A stretch of DNA of 64,000 nucleotides, from positions 38,328 through 102,327 of the forward strand of contig BMTH01000021.1 of the NCBI GenBank assembly GCA_014649575.1, in the 5' to 3' direction. Source of the DNA: Streptomyces griseoincarnatus. GTDB taxonomy: Bacteria > Actinomycetota > Actinomycetes > Streptomycetales > Streptomycetaceae. Position 1 is the stretch's first letter; each line of letters opens with the position of its first letter. The notes below the pieces were generated by a model. The model was not told the DNA's origin. It ran no database searches and saw only the letters and a program-made list of their open reading frames with translations. A program made the position numbers and the translations under genes. Shown piece after piece: positions 25,234 to 34,412 of the stretch.

Positions 25234-26208
25234 TCAGGCCACCCGGCGCGCCATGTACTCCGCGATGTCCCTCATCGGCGGCCGCTCCTCCGTGTCCACC
25301 GAGTGCGTGCGGGGCTCGAAGGCGTCCCCGGCGCGCTCGAACTGGGTCAGCGACGGCCGCAGCAGATGCGCGCGGGCCAGCCGCAGCTGTGCGGTGCGGT
25401 AGATCGCGGCGGCCATCCGGCCGAGCGCCTGCCCGTCCTGGTGCCGGTGCTTGCGCACGCCCACGTCAACCTGGGCCAGCGCGTCCAGGCCCACCAGGTG
25501 CAGGGCGTCGACCAGCATGCCCAGCTCGACGCCGTACCCGACGGGGAACGGAAGCTGTTCCAGGAGGCCGCGGCGGGCCGCGTACTCGCCGCCCAGCGGC
25601 TGCACGAACCCGGCGAGCTGCGGCCAGTGCATGTTGAGCAGCGGGCGGGCCATCAGCTCCGTGACCCGGCCGCCCTGCCCGGCGCCCGCGCCCGCGCCGG
25701 TGGCGCTGCCGCCGGCCACGGTCAGCGGCCGGTCGTACATGGCCTTGACGAGCTGGAGGTCCGGATCGGTGAGCAGCGGGCCGACGATCCCGGTGACGAA
25801 GTCCGAGGAGAACTCCCTCAGGTCCGCGTCGACGAAGCACACGATGTCGCCGCGCGTGACCAGCAGGGACCGCCACAGCACCTCGCCCTTGCCGGGTACG
25901 GCCGGCAGACGGGGCAGGATGGCGTCCCGGTGGACGACGGTCGCGCCCGCCGCCGCGGCCACCTCGGAGGTGCGGTCGGTGGAGCCGGAGTCGATCACCA
26001 CGACCTCGTCGACCAGGGGCGCCTGGAGCACCAGGTCGTGTCGGATGACGGAGACGATGTCACCGACCGTGGCCTCCTCGTTCAGCGCGGGCAGCACCAC
26101 GCTCACGGTCTGTCCCGAGGCGCGTTTCGCCGCCAGGATCCGGTGCAGAGGGCGGTCGGACACCGACCAGGAGCGCTCGATCAGCCAGCGCTCGACTTCT
26201 TCCAGCAC
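25234..26208 (-). CDS. gpgS: Glucosyl-3-phosphoglycerate synthase (GT81)
   Basis: This 324-residue GT-A glycosyltransferase has VSVVLPALNEEATVGDIV at residues about 35-52, VVVIDSGSTDRTSEVA, and the metal-binding DAD in IVCFVDADLREFSSDFV. The acceptor region MHWPQLAGFVQPLGGEYAARRGLLEQLPFPVGYGVE is diagnostic for GpgS. It transfers glucose from an NDP-glucose to 3-phosphoglycerate, the first step to glucosylglycerate, a solute used under salt or nitrogen stress. Its location next to otsA/otsB groups two compatible-solute pathways. The matching GpgP phosphatase is not recognisable nearby. Confidence 0.9.
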   Translation of the reverse strand: MLEEVERWLIERSWSVSDRPLHRILAAKRASGQTVSVVLPALNEEATVGDIVSVIRHDLVLQAPLVDEVVVIDSGSTDRTSEVAAAAGATVVHRDAILPRLPAVPGKGEVLWRSLLVTRGDIVCFVDADLREFSSDFVTGIVGPLLTDPDLQLVKAMYDRPLTVAGGSATGAGAGAGQGGRVTELMARPLLNMHWPQLAGFVQPLGGEYAARRGLLEQLPFPVGYGVELGMLVDALHLVGLDALAQVDVGVRKHRHQDGQALGRMAAAIYRTAQLRLARAHLLRPSLTQFERAGDAFEPRTHSVDTEERPPMRDIAEYMARRVA

Positions 26209-26348
26209 GGCGGACTCCTCACTGACCGGGGTGATCCATCTCGGTGTTCGGACGGCTCTCTCCGCCGTCAGGGCCTTCGGTTACAGTCTTGAACAGCGCC
26301 GACGGACCCCGCATCCCGGGGGGTGTCGGGGCGCACAACTGAACACCG

Positions 26349-26492
26349 CTCATCCAGAGGGGCAGAGGGATACGGCCCGATGAAGCCCCGGCAACCCTCC
26401 AGTCGGTTCCTGTCACACGGACGTGGCGAGGCTCCCGGCTAGGGAAGGTGCCAAATCCGTCTCACGGCGAAGTGCGTCGTGAGGAAGATGAG
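26349..26492 (+). promoter_or_regulatory. SAM-I (S-box) riboswitch
   Basis: The S-box core is present in order: CTCATCCAGAGGGGCAGAGG, then ACGGCCCGATGAAGCC, CGGCAACCCTCC and AAGGTGCCAAATCC. P1 forms from CTCATC (26349-26354) with GATGAG (26487-26492). The 3' arm of P1 runs into GAGGAGAAAGG, the purine tract before the thrC start. SAM binding, which stabilises P1, would therefore be expected to hide the ribosome binding region, indicating translational rather than transcriptional control. No U-tract terminator is seen. SAM-I riboswitches normally control methionine and sulfur genes. Confidence 0.92.
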
Positions 26493-26511
26493 GAGAAAGG
26501 GCCTCGCCTCC

Positions 26512-27801
26512 ATGGCTGTGCAGACTGTTGCAAGCACCACCGACACCGCGAACTCCGTAGACCTGGGTCCCGCCGCCGCGCTGTCCTGCCGCGAGTGCGG
26601 CCACCGCGTGCCCCTCGGCCCGGTCTTCGCCTGCGAGGAGTGTTTCGGCCCGCTGGAGATCGCCTACGACTTCTCGGGCTACGACACCGAAGAGCTCCGC
26701 AAGCGCATCGAGGCGGGTCCCGCGAACATCTGGCGCTACGCGCCGCTGCTGCCCGTCCCCGCGGACGTGGCGACCAAGCCCAACCTGAACCCCGGCTGGA
26801 CCAAGCTCGTCCAGGCGGACAACCTCGCCCGCGAGCTGGGCGTCACCGGCGGCCTCTACGTCAAGGACGACTCCGGCAACCCCACGCACTCCTTCAAGGA
26901 CCGGGTCGTCGCCCAGGCCCTGGAGGCCGCGCGCGCCTTCGGTTTCACCACGCTGTCCTGCTCCTCCACCGGCAACCTGGCCGGCGCGGTCGGCGCCGCC
27001 GCCGCCCGGGCCGGCTTCCGCTCCTGCGTGTTCATCCCGCACGACCTGGAGCAGGGCAAGATCGTCATGGCCGCCGTCTACGGCGGGGAACTCGTCGGCA
27101 TCGAGGGCAACTACGACGACGTGAACCGCTTCTGCTCCGAGCTGATCGGCGACCCGGCCGGCGAGGGCTGGGGCTTCGTCAACGTCAACCTGCGGCCGTA
27201 CTACGCCGAGGGCTCCAAGACCCTCGCGTACGAGGTCTGCGAGCAGCTCGGCTGGCGGCTCCCGGACCAGATCGTCGTCCCGATCGCCTCCGGCTCGCAG
27301 CTCACGAAGATCGACAAGGGGCTCCAGGAGCTGATCAAGCTCGGGCTCGTCGAGGACAAGCCGTACAAGATCTTCGGTGCGCAGGCCGAGGGGTGCTCGC
27401 CGGTCTCCACGGCGTACAAGGCCGGGCACGACGTCGTCCGCCCGCAGAAGCCGGACACGATCGCCAAGTCGCTGGCGATCGGCAACCCGGCGGACGGGCC
27501 GTACGTCCTGGACATCGCGCGTCGTACGGGCGGCGCGGTGGAGGACGTCACGGACGCGCAGGTGGTCGAGGCGATCAAGCTGCTGGCGCGGACCGAGGGG
27601 ATCTTCGCGGAGACCGCGGGCGGGGTCACGGTCGGCGTGACGAAGAAGCTGATCGAGGACGGGGTGCTGGATCCGTCCCTCACCACGGTGGTGTTGAACA
27701 CCGGGGACGGGCTCAAGACGCTGGACGCCGTGGCGGGGACGGGACTGACGGCGACGATTCGTCCCAGCCTGGAGTCGTTCCGTGAGGCCGGGCTTGTCTG
27801 A
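26512..27801 (+). CDS. thrC: Threonine synthase
   Basis: This 429-residue PLP enzyme of fold type II has an N-terminal zinc-ribbon-like segment with Cys26, Cys29, Cys41 and Cys44. The PLP lysine is Lys129 in HSFKDR, the phosphate-binding loop is SSTGNLAGAVGAAAA, and VVPIASGSQL and the C-terminal TGDGLKT are intact. It converts O-phosphohomoserine to threonine. The ATG at 26512 follows the purine-rich AGGAGAAAGG; an upstream in-frame ATG lies within the riboswitch. SAM control makes sense because homoserine is also the methionine precursor, so high SAM would lower the competing threonine branch or the linked sulfur carrier. Confidence 0.94.
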   Translation: MAVQTVASTTDTANSVDLGPAAALSCRECGHRVPLGPVFACEECFGPLEIAYDFSGYDTEELRKRIEAGPANIWRYAPLLPVPADVATKPNLNPGWTKLVQADNLARELGVTGGLYVKDDSGNPTHSFKDRVVAQALEAARAFGFTTLSCSSTGNLAGAVGAAAARAGFRSCVFIPHDLEQGKIVMAAVYGGELVGIEGNYDDVNRFCSELIGDPAGEGWGFVNVNLRPYYAEGSKTLAYEVCEQLGWRLPDQIVVPIASGSQLTKIDKGLQELIKLGLVEDKPYKIFGAQAEGCSPVSTAYKAGHDVVRPQKPDTIAKSLAIGNPADGPYVLDIARRTGGAVEDVTDAQVVEAIKLLARTEGIFAETAGGVTVGVTKKLIEDGVLDPSLTTVVLNTGDGLKTLDAVAGTGLTATIRPSLESFREAGLV

Positions 27802-27840
27802 GACTCGTTTCGTCATCGTCCGCGGGCCGGTGGGGGTTGT

Positions 27841-27860
27841 TCGCGCAGTTCCCCGCGCCC
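27841..27860. repeat. Dispersed intergenic element, copy B
   Basis: An exact 20-bp copy of TCGCGCAGTTCCCCGCGCCC lies in the 89-bp gap between thrC and the sulfur-carrier gene. Confidence 0.85.
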
Positions 27861-27890
27861 CTGGGTGTTCTACCTGACCGGAGGTTCAAA

Positions 27891-28166
27891 GTGAGCGTTA
27901 CCGTCCGCATCCCCACCATCCTGCGCACCTACACGGGGGGCAAGGCCGAGGTGCCCGCCGAGGGGGCCACCCTCGGGGAGGTCATCCAGGACCTCGAGAA
28001 GAACCACACCGGCATCGCCGCGCGGGTGCTGGACGACCAGGGCAAGCTGCGCCGGTTCGTGAACGTGTACGTCAACGACGACGACGTGCGCTTCGAGCAG
28101 GGGCTGGAGACGGCCACCCCGGAGGGCGCCGGCGTCTCGATCATCCCGGCGGTCGCCGGAGGCTGA
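27891..28166 (+). CDS. MoaD/ThiS/CysO-family ubiquitin-like sulfur carrier
   Basis: This 91-residue beta-grasp protein starts at the GTG at 27891, 6 nt after GGAGG. It begins VTVRIPTILRTYTGGKAEVPAEGATLGEVIQDLEKNHTGIAARVLD and ends in AVAGG. The terminal Gly-Gly is the thiocarboxylation site. The RFVNVYVNDDDVRF centre resembles actinobacterial CysO, which donates sulfur for cysteine synthesis with CysM and the Mec protease. cysM and mec are not in the window. It follows thrC in the same direction and may share the SAM-controlled transcript. Confidence 0.85.
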   Translation: MSVTVRIPTILRTYTGGKAEVPAEGATLGEVIQDLEKNHTGIAARVLDDQGKLRRFVNVYVNDDDVRFEQGLETATPEGAGVSIIPAVAGG

Positions 28167-28167
28167 T

Positions 28168-28186
28168 CATTACCTTCGGTAATGAC
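28168..28186 (+). terminator. Short hairpin at the end of the sulfur-carrier gene
   Basis: An 8-bp AT-containing stem TCATTACC/GGTAATGA with loop TTC starts 2 bp after the stop codon. Confidence 0.55.
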
Positions 28187-28210
28187 CGTTACCGAGCGTT
28201 TGGGACTTTG

Positions 28211-28237
28211 CCCCCTCCGTGAGAGATCCGGAGGGGG
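28211..28237 (+). terminator. Terminator-like hairpin
   Basis: A 9-bp stem CCCCCTCCG/CGGAGGGGG with a 9-nt loop is followed by TAATT, 25 bp after the previous hairpin. It separates the thrC operon from the cold-shock gene. Confidence 0.65.
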
Positions 28238-28596
28238 TAATTCCATGAGGTTGAGCGCGGTAGAGTTGGGGAACGCGCTCCCGATCCATAGATCGAGAAC
28301 CCTGAATTCCTGCCGCAGACCCGACTGGATGTAGCCAAAGTGCGGGCTCCTTTCGCGGCTTTTGTCTCCTTTGCCCGGCCCGACTTGCCCTGAATTCTGG
28401 CGAATTCATGTCACATTCCGGACCGGTGGCGTCCAGATTTCTCGTCCGATTGACCTGTTGCAGACGGCAGTTGGACAGATACATTCAGCCGCGGTCGACG
28501 CGTTCCGGCGCACGCCCCCAACCGTTGGGGGGTGAGGTCTGACCCGGGTCCGCGAAGTGTGGATCTGTGCAAGGGCCAGTAATAGGGGAGTTAGGC
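28238..28596 (+). other. Long leader region of the cold-shock gene
   Basis: These 360 bp hold no open frame with family signatures. The stretch is markedly less GC-rich than its surroundings (two GAATTC sites, ATTTCTCGTCC, TACATTCAG). This fits a promoter plus a structured 5' leader, as is usual for cold-shock genes. I cannot place the transcription start or fold the leader reliably. Confidence 0.4.
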
Positions 28597-28800
28597 ATGG
28601 CTCAGGGCACCGTCAAGTGGTTCAACGCGGAGAAGGGGTACGGCTTCATCGCGGTCGACGGTGGTGCGGATGTTTTCGTCCACTACAGCGCGATCCAGAT
28701 GGACGGCTACCGCACCCTTGAAGAGGGCCAGCGGGTCGAGTTCGAGATCTCGCAGGGTCAGAAGGGCCCGCAGGCCGACATGGTTCGCGTCACCGCCTGA
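28597..28800 (+). CDS. Cold-shock protein, CspA family
   Basis: This 67-residue single cold-shock domain starts at the ATG at 28597, behind GGGGAG. RNP1 is GYGFIAV and RNP2 is VFVHYSAI within MAQGTVKWFNAEKGYGFIAV, and the aromatic nucleic-acid-binding face is intact. It binds single-stranded RNA/DNA and acts as an RNA chaperone in the cytoplasm. It has a long, relatively AT-rich leader and a strong terminator, hence is probably monocistronic and highly expressed. It lies directly upstream of groEL2. Confidence 0.95.
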   Translation: MAQGTVKWFNAEKGYGFIAVDGGADVFVHYSAIQMDGYRTLEEGQRVEFEISQGQKGPQADMVRVTA

Positions 28801-28839
28801 ACGCGCTACCAGCAGCACGCGACATCTTCTGCCGGCGAC

Positions 28840-28869
28840 AGGGCCCGCACCCTCCGGGGTGCGGGCCCT
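28840..28869 (+). terminator. Terminator of the cold-shock gene
   Basis: A perfect 13-bp stem AGGGCCCGCACCC (28840-28852) / 28857-28869 with a 4-nt loop is followed by TCGT. Confidence 0.85.
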
Positions 28870-28964
28870 TCGTCATGCCCGGACGCGCCGTGTTCGCCCG
28901 GGGCTGATCGGGGCGCGAACCCTTGGTGCGTCCGGTGCGCGCGCCTACGCGCCAGCGAAGCGTC

Positions 28965-28990
28965 TTGCACTCTCGGGGGTCGAGTGCTAA
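28965..28990 (+). promoter_or_regulatory. CIRCE element 1 (HrcA operator)
   Basis: TTGCACTC-N9-GAGTGCTAA matches CIRCE (TTAGCACTC-N9-GAGTGCTAA) except for one missing base in the left arm. It lies 165 bp before groEL2. Confidence 0.9.
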
Positions 28991-28999
28991 TCATTGGCG

Positions 29000-29026
29000 T
29001 TAGCACTCTGAAGGTGAGAGTGACAA
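29000..29026 (+). promoter_or_regulatory. CIRCE element 2 (HrcA operator)
   Basis: TTAGCACTC-N9-GAGTGACAA has a perfect left arm and a right arm diverged in its last four bases. It begins 35 bp after CIRCE 1. Two HrcA sites in tandem imply tight heat-shock repression. Confidence 0.85.
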
Positions 29027-29154
29027 CGAAGGACCGGGTCGGTGAGGCCCGCCAGGTCACGTGGGGCAAGGAACCACACGGCCGGCGAGCCGTCCGTCGC
29101 GGGCGCGGGCGCGGTCCGAAGGAATCACCCCCAGTCCTGGAGGGACCACTTCAC

Positions 29155-30777
<1,623 letters not shown>

Positions 30778-30814
30778 GCCTGACCCGTCAGGTTCGGACC
30801 CGTCCGAGATCCGG

Positions 30815-30848
30815 AGGGCGGCACTCCCCGCACAGGGGGTGCCGCCCT
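30815..30848 (+). terminator. Terminator of groEL2
   Basis: The arm AGGGCGGCACTCCCC (30815-30829) pairs with 30835-30848 with a single bulged T and a 5-nt loop. Confidence 0.8.
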
Positions 30849-30949
30849 TCGGCGTGTCCGGGCGCCGCACGGGGTGACCGGCGTCACGGACGTGGACGGG
30901 GGAGGGCGGGAATGCTCACCTCCGCATGCGGGTTCGACGAGGAGTGCGT

Positions 30950-30967
30950 TATATGCACGTACATATA
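30950..30967 (+). promoter_or_regulatory. AT-rich palindromic operator before the Old Yellow Enzyme gene
   Basis: TATATG-CACGTA-CATATA is a 6+6+6 inverted repeat 30 bp before the ATG, probably on top of the promoter. Its AT content stands out in this genome. The shape fits a TetR-, MarR- or PadR-family dimer; no such regulator gene is adjacent. Confidence 0.6.
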
Positions 30968-30996
30968 CCGTCGAGTATCCGCGAGGAGTTCTCCTG

Positions 30997-32124
30997 ATGA
31001 CCGTCGCCGCCTCCGCGACCACCGGACGAGCCGCCGAGACCCTGGCCCGGCCGGTCGCCCTCAACGGGCTGACCGTGCCCAACCGCATCGTCATGGCGCC
31101 CATGACCCGTCAGTTCTCGCCGGGCGGCGTGCCGGGGGAGGACGTCGCGTCCTACTACGCCCGCCGGGCCGCCGCCGGGGTCGGGCTGATCGTCACCGAG
31201 GGCACGTACGTCGACCACCCGTCCGCCGGCATCAGCGACCGCGTCCCCCGGTTCCACGGGGAGGAGCAGCTGGCCGGCTGGGCGAAGGTCGCGGAGGCGG
31301 TGCACGCGGCCGGAGGTCGCATCATGCCGCAGCTGTGGCACGTCGGCATGGTGCGCGAGCAGGGGAAGCCGCCCTTCCCGGAGGCGCCGGCGGTCGGCCC
31401 GTCGGGGCTGCGCCTGGACGGCACCGAGGGCGGCAAGGAGATGACCCGGGCCGACATCGACGACGTCGTGGCGGCGTTCGCGAAGGCGGCGGCCGACGCC
31501 GAGCGCATCGGTTTCGACGGCGTGGAGCTGCACGGCGCCCACGGCTACCTCATCGACCAGTTCCTGTGGGCGGGCACCAACCGCCGCACCGACGCCTACG
31601 GAGGCGACCCGGTGGCCCGCACCCGGTTCGCCGTGGAGATCGTGCAGGCCGTGCGCTCGGCCGTGTCGCCCGGCTTCCCCGTCGTCTTCCGCTTCTCGCA
31701 GTGGAAGGCCGACCACTACGGCGCCCGGCTCGCCGAGACCCCGCAGGAGCTGGAGGCGATCCTCACCCCGCTCGCCACGGCCGGTGTCGACGCCTTCCAC
31801 GCGTCCACCCGCCGCTACTGGCTCCCCGAGTTCGACGGCTCCGACCTCAACCTGGCCGGCTGGACCCGCAAGCTGACCGGCCGTCCCGCGATCACGGTGG
31901 GATCGGTCGGCCTGGACGGTGAGTTCGGGCGCGCCTTCCTCGGTGAGGGCGCCGAGCTGCGGGGCATCGACGACCTTCTCGACCGCCTGGAGCGCGACGA
32001 GTTCGACATGGTCGCGGTGGGGCGCGCGGTCCTCCAGGACCCGGAGTGGGCGGCGAAGGTGCTGGCCGGCCGCTTCGACGAGCTGACCTCGTACGACGCG
32101 TCGTCGCTGAAGTCGCTGAGCTGA
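30997..32124 (+). CDS. Old Yellow Enzyme-family alkene reductase (NADH:flavin oxidoreductase)
   Basis: This 375-residue FMN-dependent TIM-barrel enzyme starts at the ATG at 30997, 8 nt after GAGGAG. Diagnostic segments are NRIVMAPMTRQFS, IMPQLWHVG (FMN binding), GFDGVELHGAHGYLIDQFLW with the substrate-binding His-Gly-Ala-His, and the phosphate loop AVGRAVLQDPEW. Such enzymes reduce activated C=C bonds with NAD(P)H and often respond to electrophilic or xenobiotic stress. The palindrome just upstream suggests induction by a ligand-responsive repressor. Confidence 0.92.
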   Translation: MTVAASATTGRAAETLARPVALNGLTVPNRIVMAPMTRQFSPGGVPGEDVASYYARRAAAGVGLIVTEGTYVDHPSAGISDRVPRFHGEEQLAGWAKVAEAVHAAGGRIMPQLWHVGMVREQGKPPFPEAPAVGPSGLRLDGTEGGKEMTRADIDDVVAAFAKAAADAERIGFDGVELHGAHGYLIDQFLWAGTNRRTDAYGGDPVARTRFAVEIVQAVRSAVSPGFPVVFRFSQWKADHYGARLAETPQELEAILTPLATAGVDAFHASTRRYWLPEFDGSDLNLAGWTRKLTGRPAITVGSVGLDGEFGRAFLGEGAELRGIDDLLDRLERDEFDMVAVGRAVLQDPEWAAKVLAGRFDELTSYDASSLKSLS

Positions 32125-32227
32125 GTCCGGGCCCTGTGCGGGCCCTGTGCGGGCCCGGCGCGGGCCGAGGCGCGGCGTCCCCGGTCAGGGGGTGCCGCGC
32201 CTTTGTGCTGCACGGAGCTCGCGCGGC

Positions 32228-32797
32228 TCAGATGTTCCCCATCGGTTCGATGTCCACGTGGACCGGGTTGCCCCAGACGCGGAGGACCTCGTAGTCGGTG
32301 AACTCGTGGACGACGCGGTAGGCCGTCGCCGGGCGGGCCGTGCGGAGCTGGGCCTTGACGAAGAGTTCCGCCTCGCGGCGGTCGCGGCGCGGGGTGCCGC
32401 ACAGCTGCCACGCCTGGCCGTTCCACATCTCCGGCAGCCAGCGCTGCTGCGGCTGCGGGCGGTCGCCGCGCACCCCGTAGCGGGAGGGGGCGGGACCGGC
32501 GGGGCGGGCCTGCGGGGCCGGGCCGTTGAACTCGGCGCGGCGGGCGGCGCGGCGCCGGGTCTCGCAGAGCAGGCACAGGTCCGGGGCGCTCTCGTCGACC
32601 GGCCCCGTGGGGTGCTCGGCGCAGCGCGTGCTGGGCGGCGCCGTGGTCACGGTGTCCTCCAGCAGGTCCAGGGCCCGCCGCAGGTCGTCGCGCACCTCGT
32701 GCAGCCGGGCGTCCGGCGTGTCGGCGGAGAGCGCCTCGCCGTGCTCACCGAGCACACGCAGCGCCCGGCCGAGGGCGGTGAGCTGTGCGTGGTTCAT
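32228..32797 (-). CDS. Conserved hypothetical protein with possible zinc-binding cysteines
   Basis: The protein has 189 residues from the ATG at 32797, preceded by GGAG. The N-terminal helix MNHAQLTALGRALRVLGEHGEAL is followed by a second helix (LHEVRDDLRRALDLLEDTV), a Cys/His cluster CAEHPTG-x(10)-CLLC, a Pro/Arg-rich linker, and a C-terminal domain (MWNGQAWQLCGTPRRDRREAELFVKAQLRTARPATAYRVVHEFTDYEVLRVWGN). I do not recognise the family. It is a single gene, convergent with the Old Yellow Enzyme gene and followed upstream by repeats. Confidence 0.65.
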   Translation of the reverse strand: MNHAQLTALGRALRVLGEHGEALSADTPDARLHEVRDDLRRALDLLEDTVTTAPPSTRCAEHPTGPVDESAPDLCLLCETRRRAARRAEFNGPAPQARPAGPAPSRYGVRGDRPQPQQRWLPEMWNGQAWQLCGTPRRDRREAELFVKAQLRTARPATAYRVVHEFTDYEVLRVWGNPVHVDIEPMGNI

Positions 32798-32814
32798 GGT
32801 GGTCTCCGTGTGGG

Positions 32815-33086
32815 CGGGGCCGGTGCTCCCAGCGTGCACCACGAAGCGCGGCCAGGGCGCCTCGGGGGCCGGGACGGCCAGCCCCTACGGTGCCTCGTCG
32901 GACGGACGGCTGTCGAAGGGGGCGGGGGGAGAGACGAGGACCGGTGCCGGCGGGGCCGGTGCTCCCAGCGTGCACCACGAAGCGCGGCCAGGGCGCCCCG
33001 GGGGCCGGGACGGCCGGCCCTTACGGTGCCTCGTCGGACGGACGGCTGTCGAAGGGGGCGGGGGAGAGACGAGGGCCGGTGCCGGC
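32815..33086. repeat. 136-bp direct duplication
   Basis: Two near-identical 136-bp units (32815-32950 and 32951-33086) lie head to tail. The marker CGGTGCTCCCAGCGTGCACC occurs at 32821 and 32957. Differences are a few substitutions and one G-run length change, so the duplication is recent. The first unit begins 18 bp upstream of the minus-strand gene start, so the duplication lengthens that gene's upstream region. Confidence 0.9.
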
Positions 33087-33101
33087 CGGGTCGCCGAGGA
33101 G

Positions 33102-33206
33102 GCCCGCCCGCGGTGTCGCGCCGCAGGGTCGAGGACGCCCGCCCGCGGTGTCGCGCCGCAGGGTCGAGGACGCCCGCCCGCGGTGTCGCGCCGCAGGTCG
33201 AGGGCG
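33102..33206. repeat. 35-bp tandem repeat, three copies
   Basis: GCCCGCCCGCGGTGTCGCGC begins units at 33102, 33137 and 33172. The first two units are identical and the third loses one G. Together with the 136-bp duplication this fills a 590-bp gene-free interval. The remaining 33207-33389 holds no gene I can support. Confidence 0.9.
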
Positions 33207-33389
33207 ACCGGGCGCGTTCGTCGAGGACCGCTGGGCCTCCTTGGCCCGGGACGCCGGACGGGCTGGTGCAGGGGGACAGCGGGCGGATCGGCCTCGCCGC
33301 CGGCCTGACCGTGCTCGTCCTCGGTACCCCGGCGTACGCGGACCTGCGGCGCCGGGGCGGGACCCTCACCGTCGGGGCGGGGCCGCCCC

Positions 33390-34325
33390 TCACCCGCCCG
33401 CGCGGGACAGCGCCGCCCGCAGATGCCCGTCGGCCTCGTCCAGAAGCCGGGCCGCCGTCGGTCCGTCCACCCCGGCCAACAGCACCAGGATCGCGTTCTT
33501 GACCTCGCCGTCCGTGGCCGCGAGGGCGCGCTCCACGGCCTCGCCGTCGGCGCCCGTCACCTGGGCGACGATCCGGCGGGAGCGGGCACGCAGCTTCTCG
33601 TTGGAGGCGCGCACGTCGACCATCAGGTTCCCGTACGTCTTGCCGAGCCGGATCATCGTGATCGTCGAGATCATGTTCAGCACGAGCTTCTGCGCCGTGC
33701 CGGCCTTGAGGCGGGTGGAGCCGGTGAGGAACTCCGGGCCCACGACCACCTCGATGCCGTGCTCGGCCGCCGCCGCCAGCGCGCTGCCCCGGTTGCACGA
33801 CAGTCCCACGGTGAGCGCCCCGTGCCGCCGGGCGTACGCGACCGCGCCGACCGCGTACGGGGTGCGGCCGGAGGCGGAGACGCCGACCACCGTGTCGTCG
33901 GGGGTGAGGCCGAGCGCGGCGAGGTCGGACTCGGCCAGCTCGGGGGAGTCCTCGGCGCCCTCGACCGAAGTCACCATGGCCTCGGGACCGCCCGCGATCA
34001 GGCCGACGACCCGCGCCGGGTCCGTGTTGAAGGTGGGCGGGCACTCGGAGGCGTCCAGCACGCCCAGCCGCCCCGCCGTGCCCGCGCCCGCGTAGACCAG
34101 CCGGCCGCCGCGCGCCATCCGCTCCGCCACGGCGTCGATCGCGGCGGCGATGGCGGGCACCTGCTCGGCGACCGCGCCCGCGACCGTGGCGTCCTCGGCG
34201 TTCATCAGCCGTGCGATCTCCGGCGTGGGCAGCCGGTCGACGTCCGCCAGCTCCGGCCGGTACGCCTCGGTGGTCAGGGTCTCGAGCTGGGAGCGCAGAT
34301 CACGGTCGCGGGAGGTGGAGGTCAT
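33390..34325 (-). CDS. murQ: N-acetylmuramic acid 6-phosphate etherase
   Basis: The protein has 311 residues from the ATG at 34325. It is a SIS-domain protein with ARGGRLVYAGAGTAGRLGVLDASECPPTF, the MurQ signature containing the catalytic Glu, then EDSPELAESDL and VVGVSASGRTPYAVGAV. The late motif KAGTAQKLVLNMIST is also intact. It cleaves the D-lactyl ether of MurNAc-6-P to give GlcNAc-6-P, which nagA (18764) would then deacetylate, so it recycles peptidoglycan amino sugars. The RpiR-type regulator is 87 bp upstream on the same strand. No MurNAc transporter gene is adjacent. Confidence 0.94.
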   Translation of the reverse strand: MTSTSRDRDLRSQLETLTTEAYRPELADVDRLPTPEIARLMNAEDATVAGAVAEQVPAIAAAIDAVAERMARGGRLVYAGAGTAGRLGVLDASECPPTFNTDPARVVGLIAGGPEAMVTSVEGAEDSPELAESDLAALGLTPDDTVVGVSASGRTPYAVGAVAYARRHGALTVGLSCNRGSALAAAAEHGIEVVVGPEFLTGSTRLKAGTAQKLVLNMISTITMIRLGKTYGNLMVDVRASNEKLRARSRRIVAQVTGADGEAVERALAATDGEVKNAILVLLAGVDGPTAARLLDEADGHLRAALSRAGG

Positions 34326-34412
34326 GGGCGGTGTTCTTTCGGTCGGGGCCGGCGGCTCGGAAGGGGGTACGGCGGGGGCGCGCACGCGGCCGGTGCGCCG
34401 CGGGGCCCGCCC

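Noticed and set aside
32526..33308. 260-codon plus-strand frame over the 136-bp duplication
   Set aside because: It is antisense to the gene at 32228 in its first part and merely repeats low-complexity peptide in the second.
33264..33389. Plus-strand frame reading SGRIGLAAGLTVLVLGTPAYADLRRRGG
   Set aside because: One helix-like stretch is not enough; no start with ribosome binding site and the frame runs antisense into murQ.
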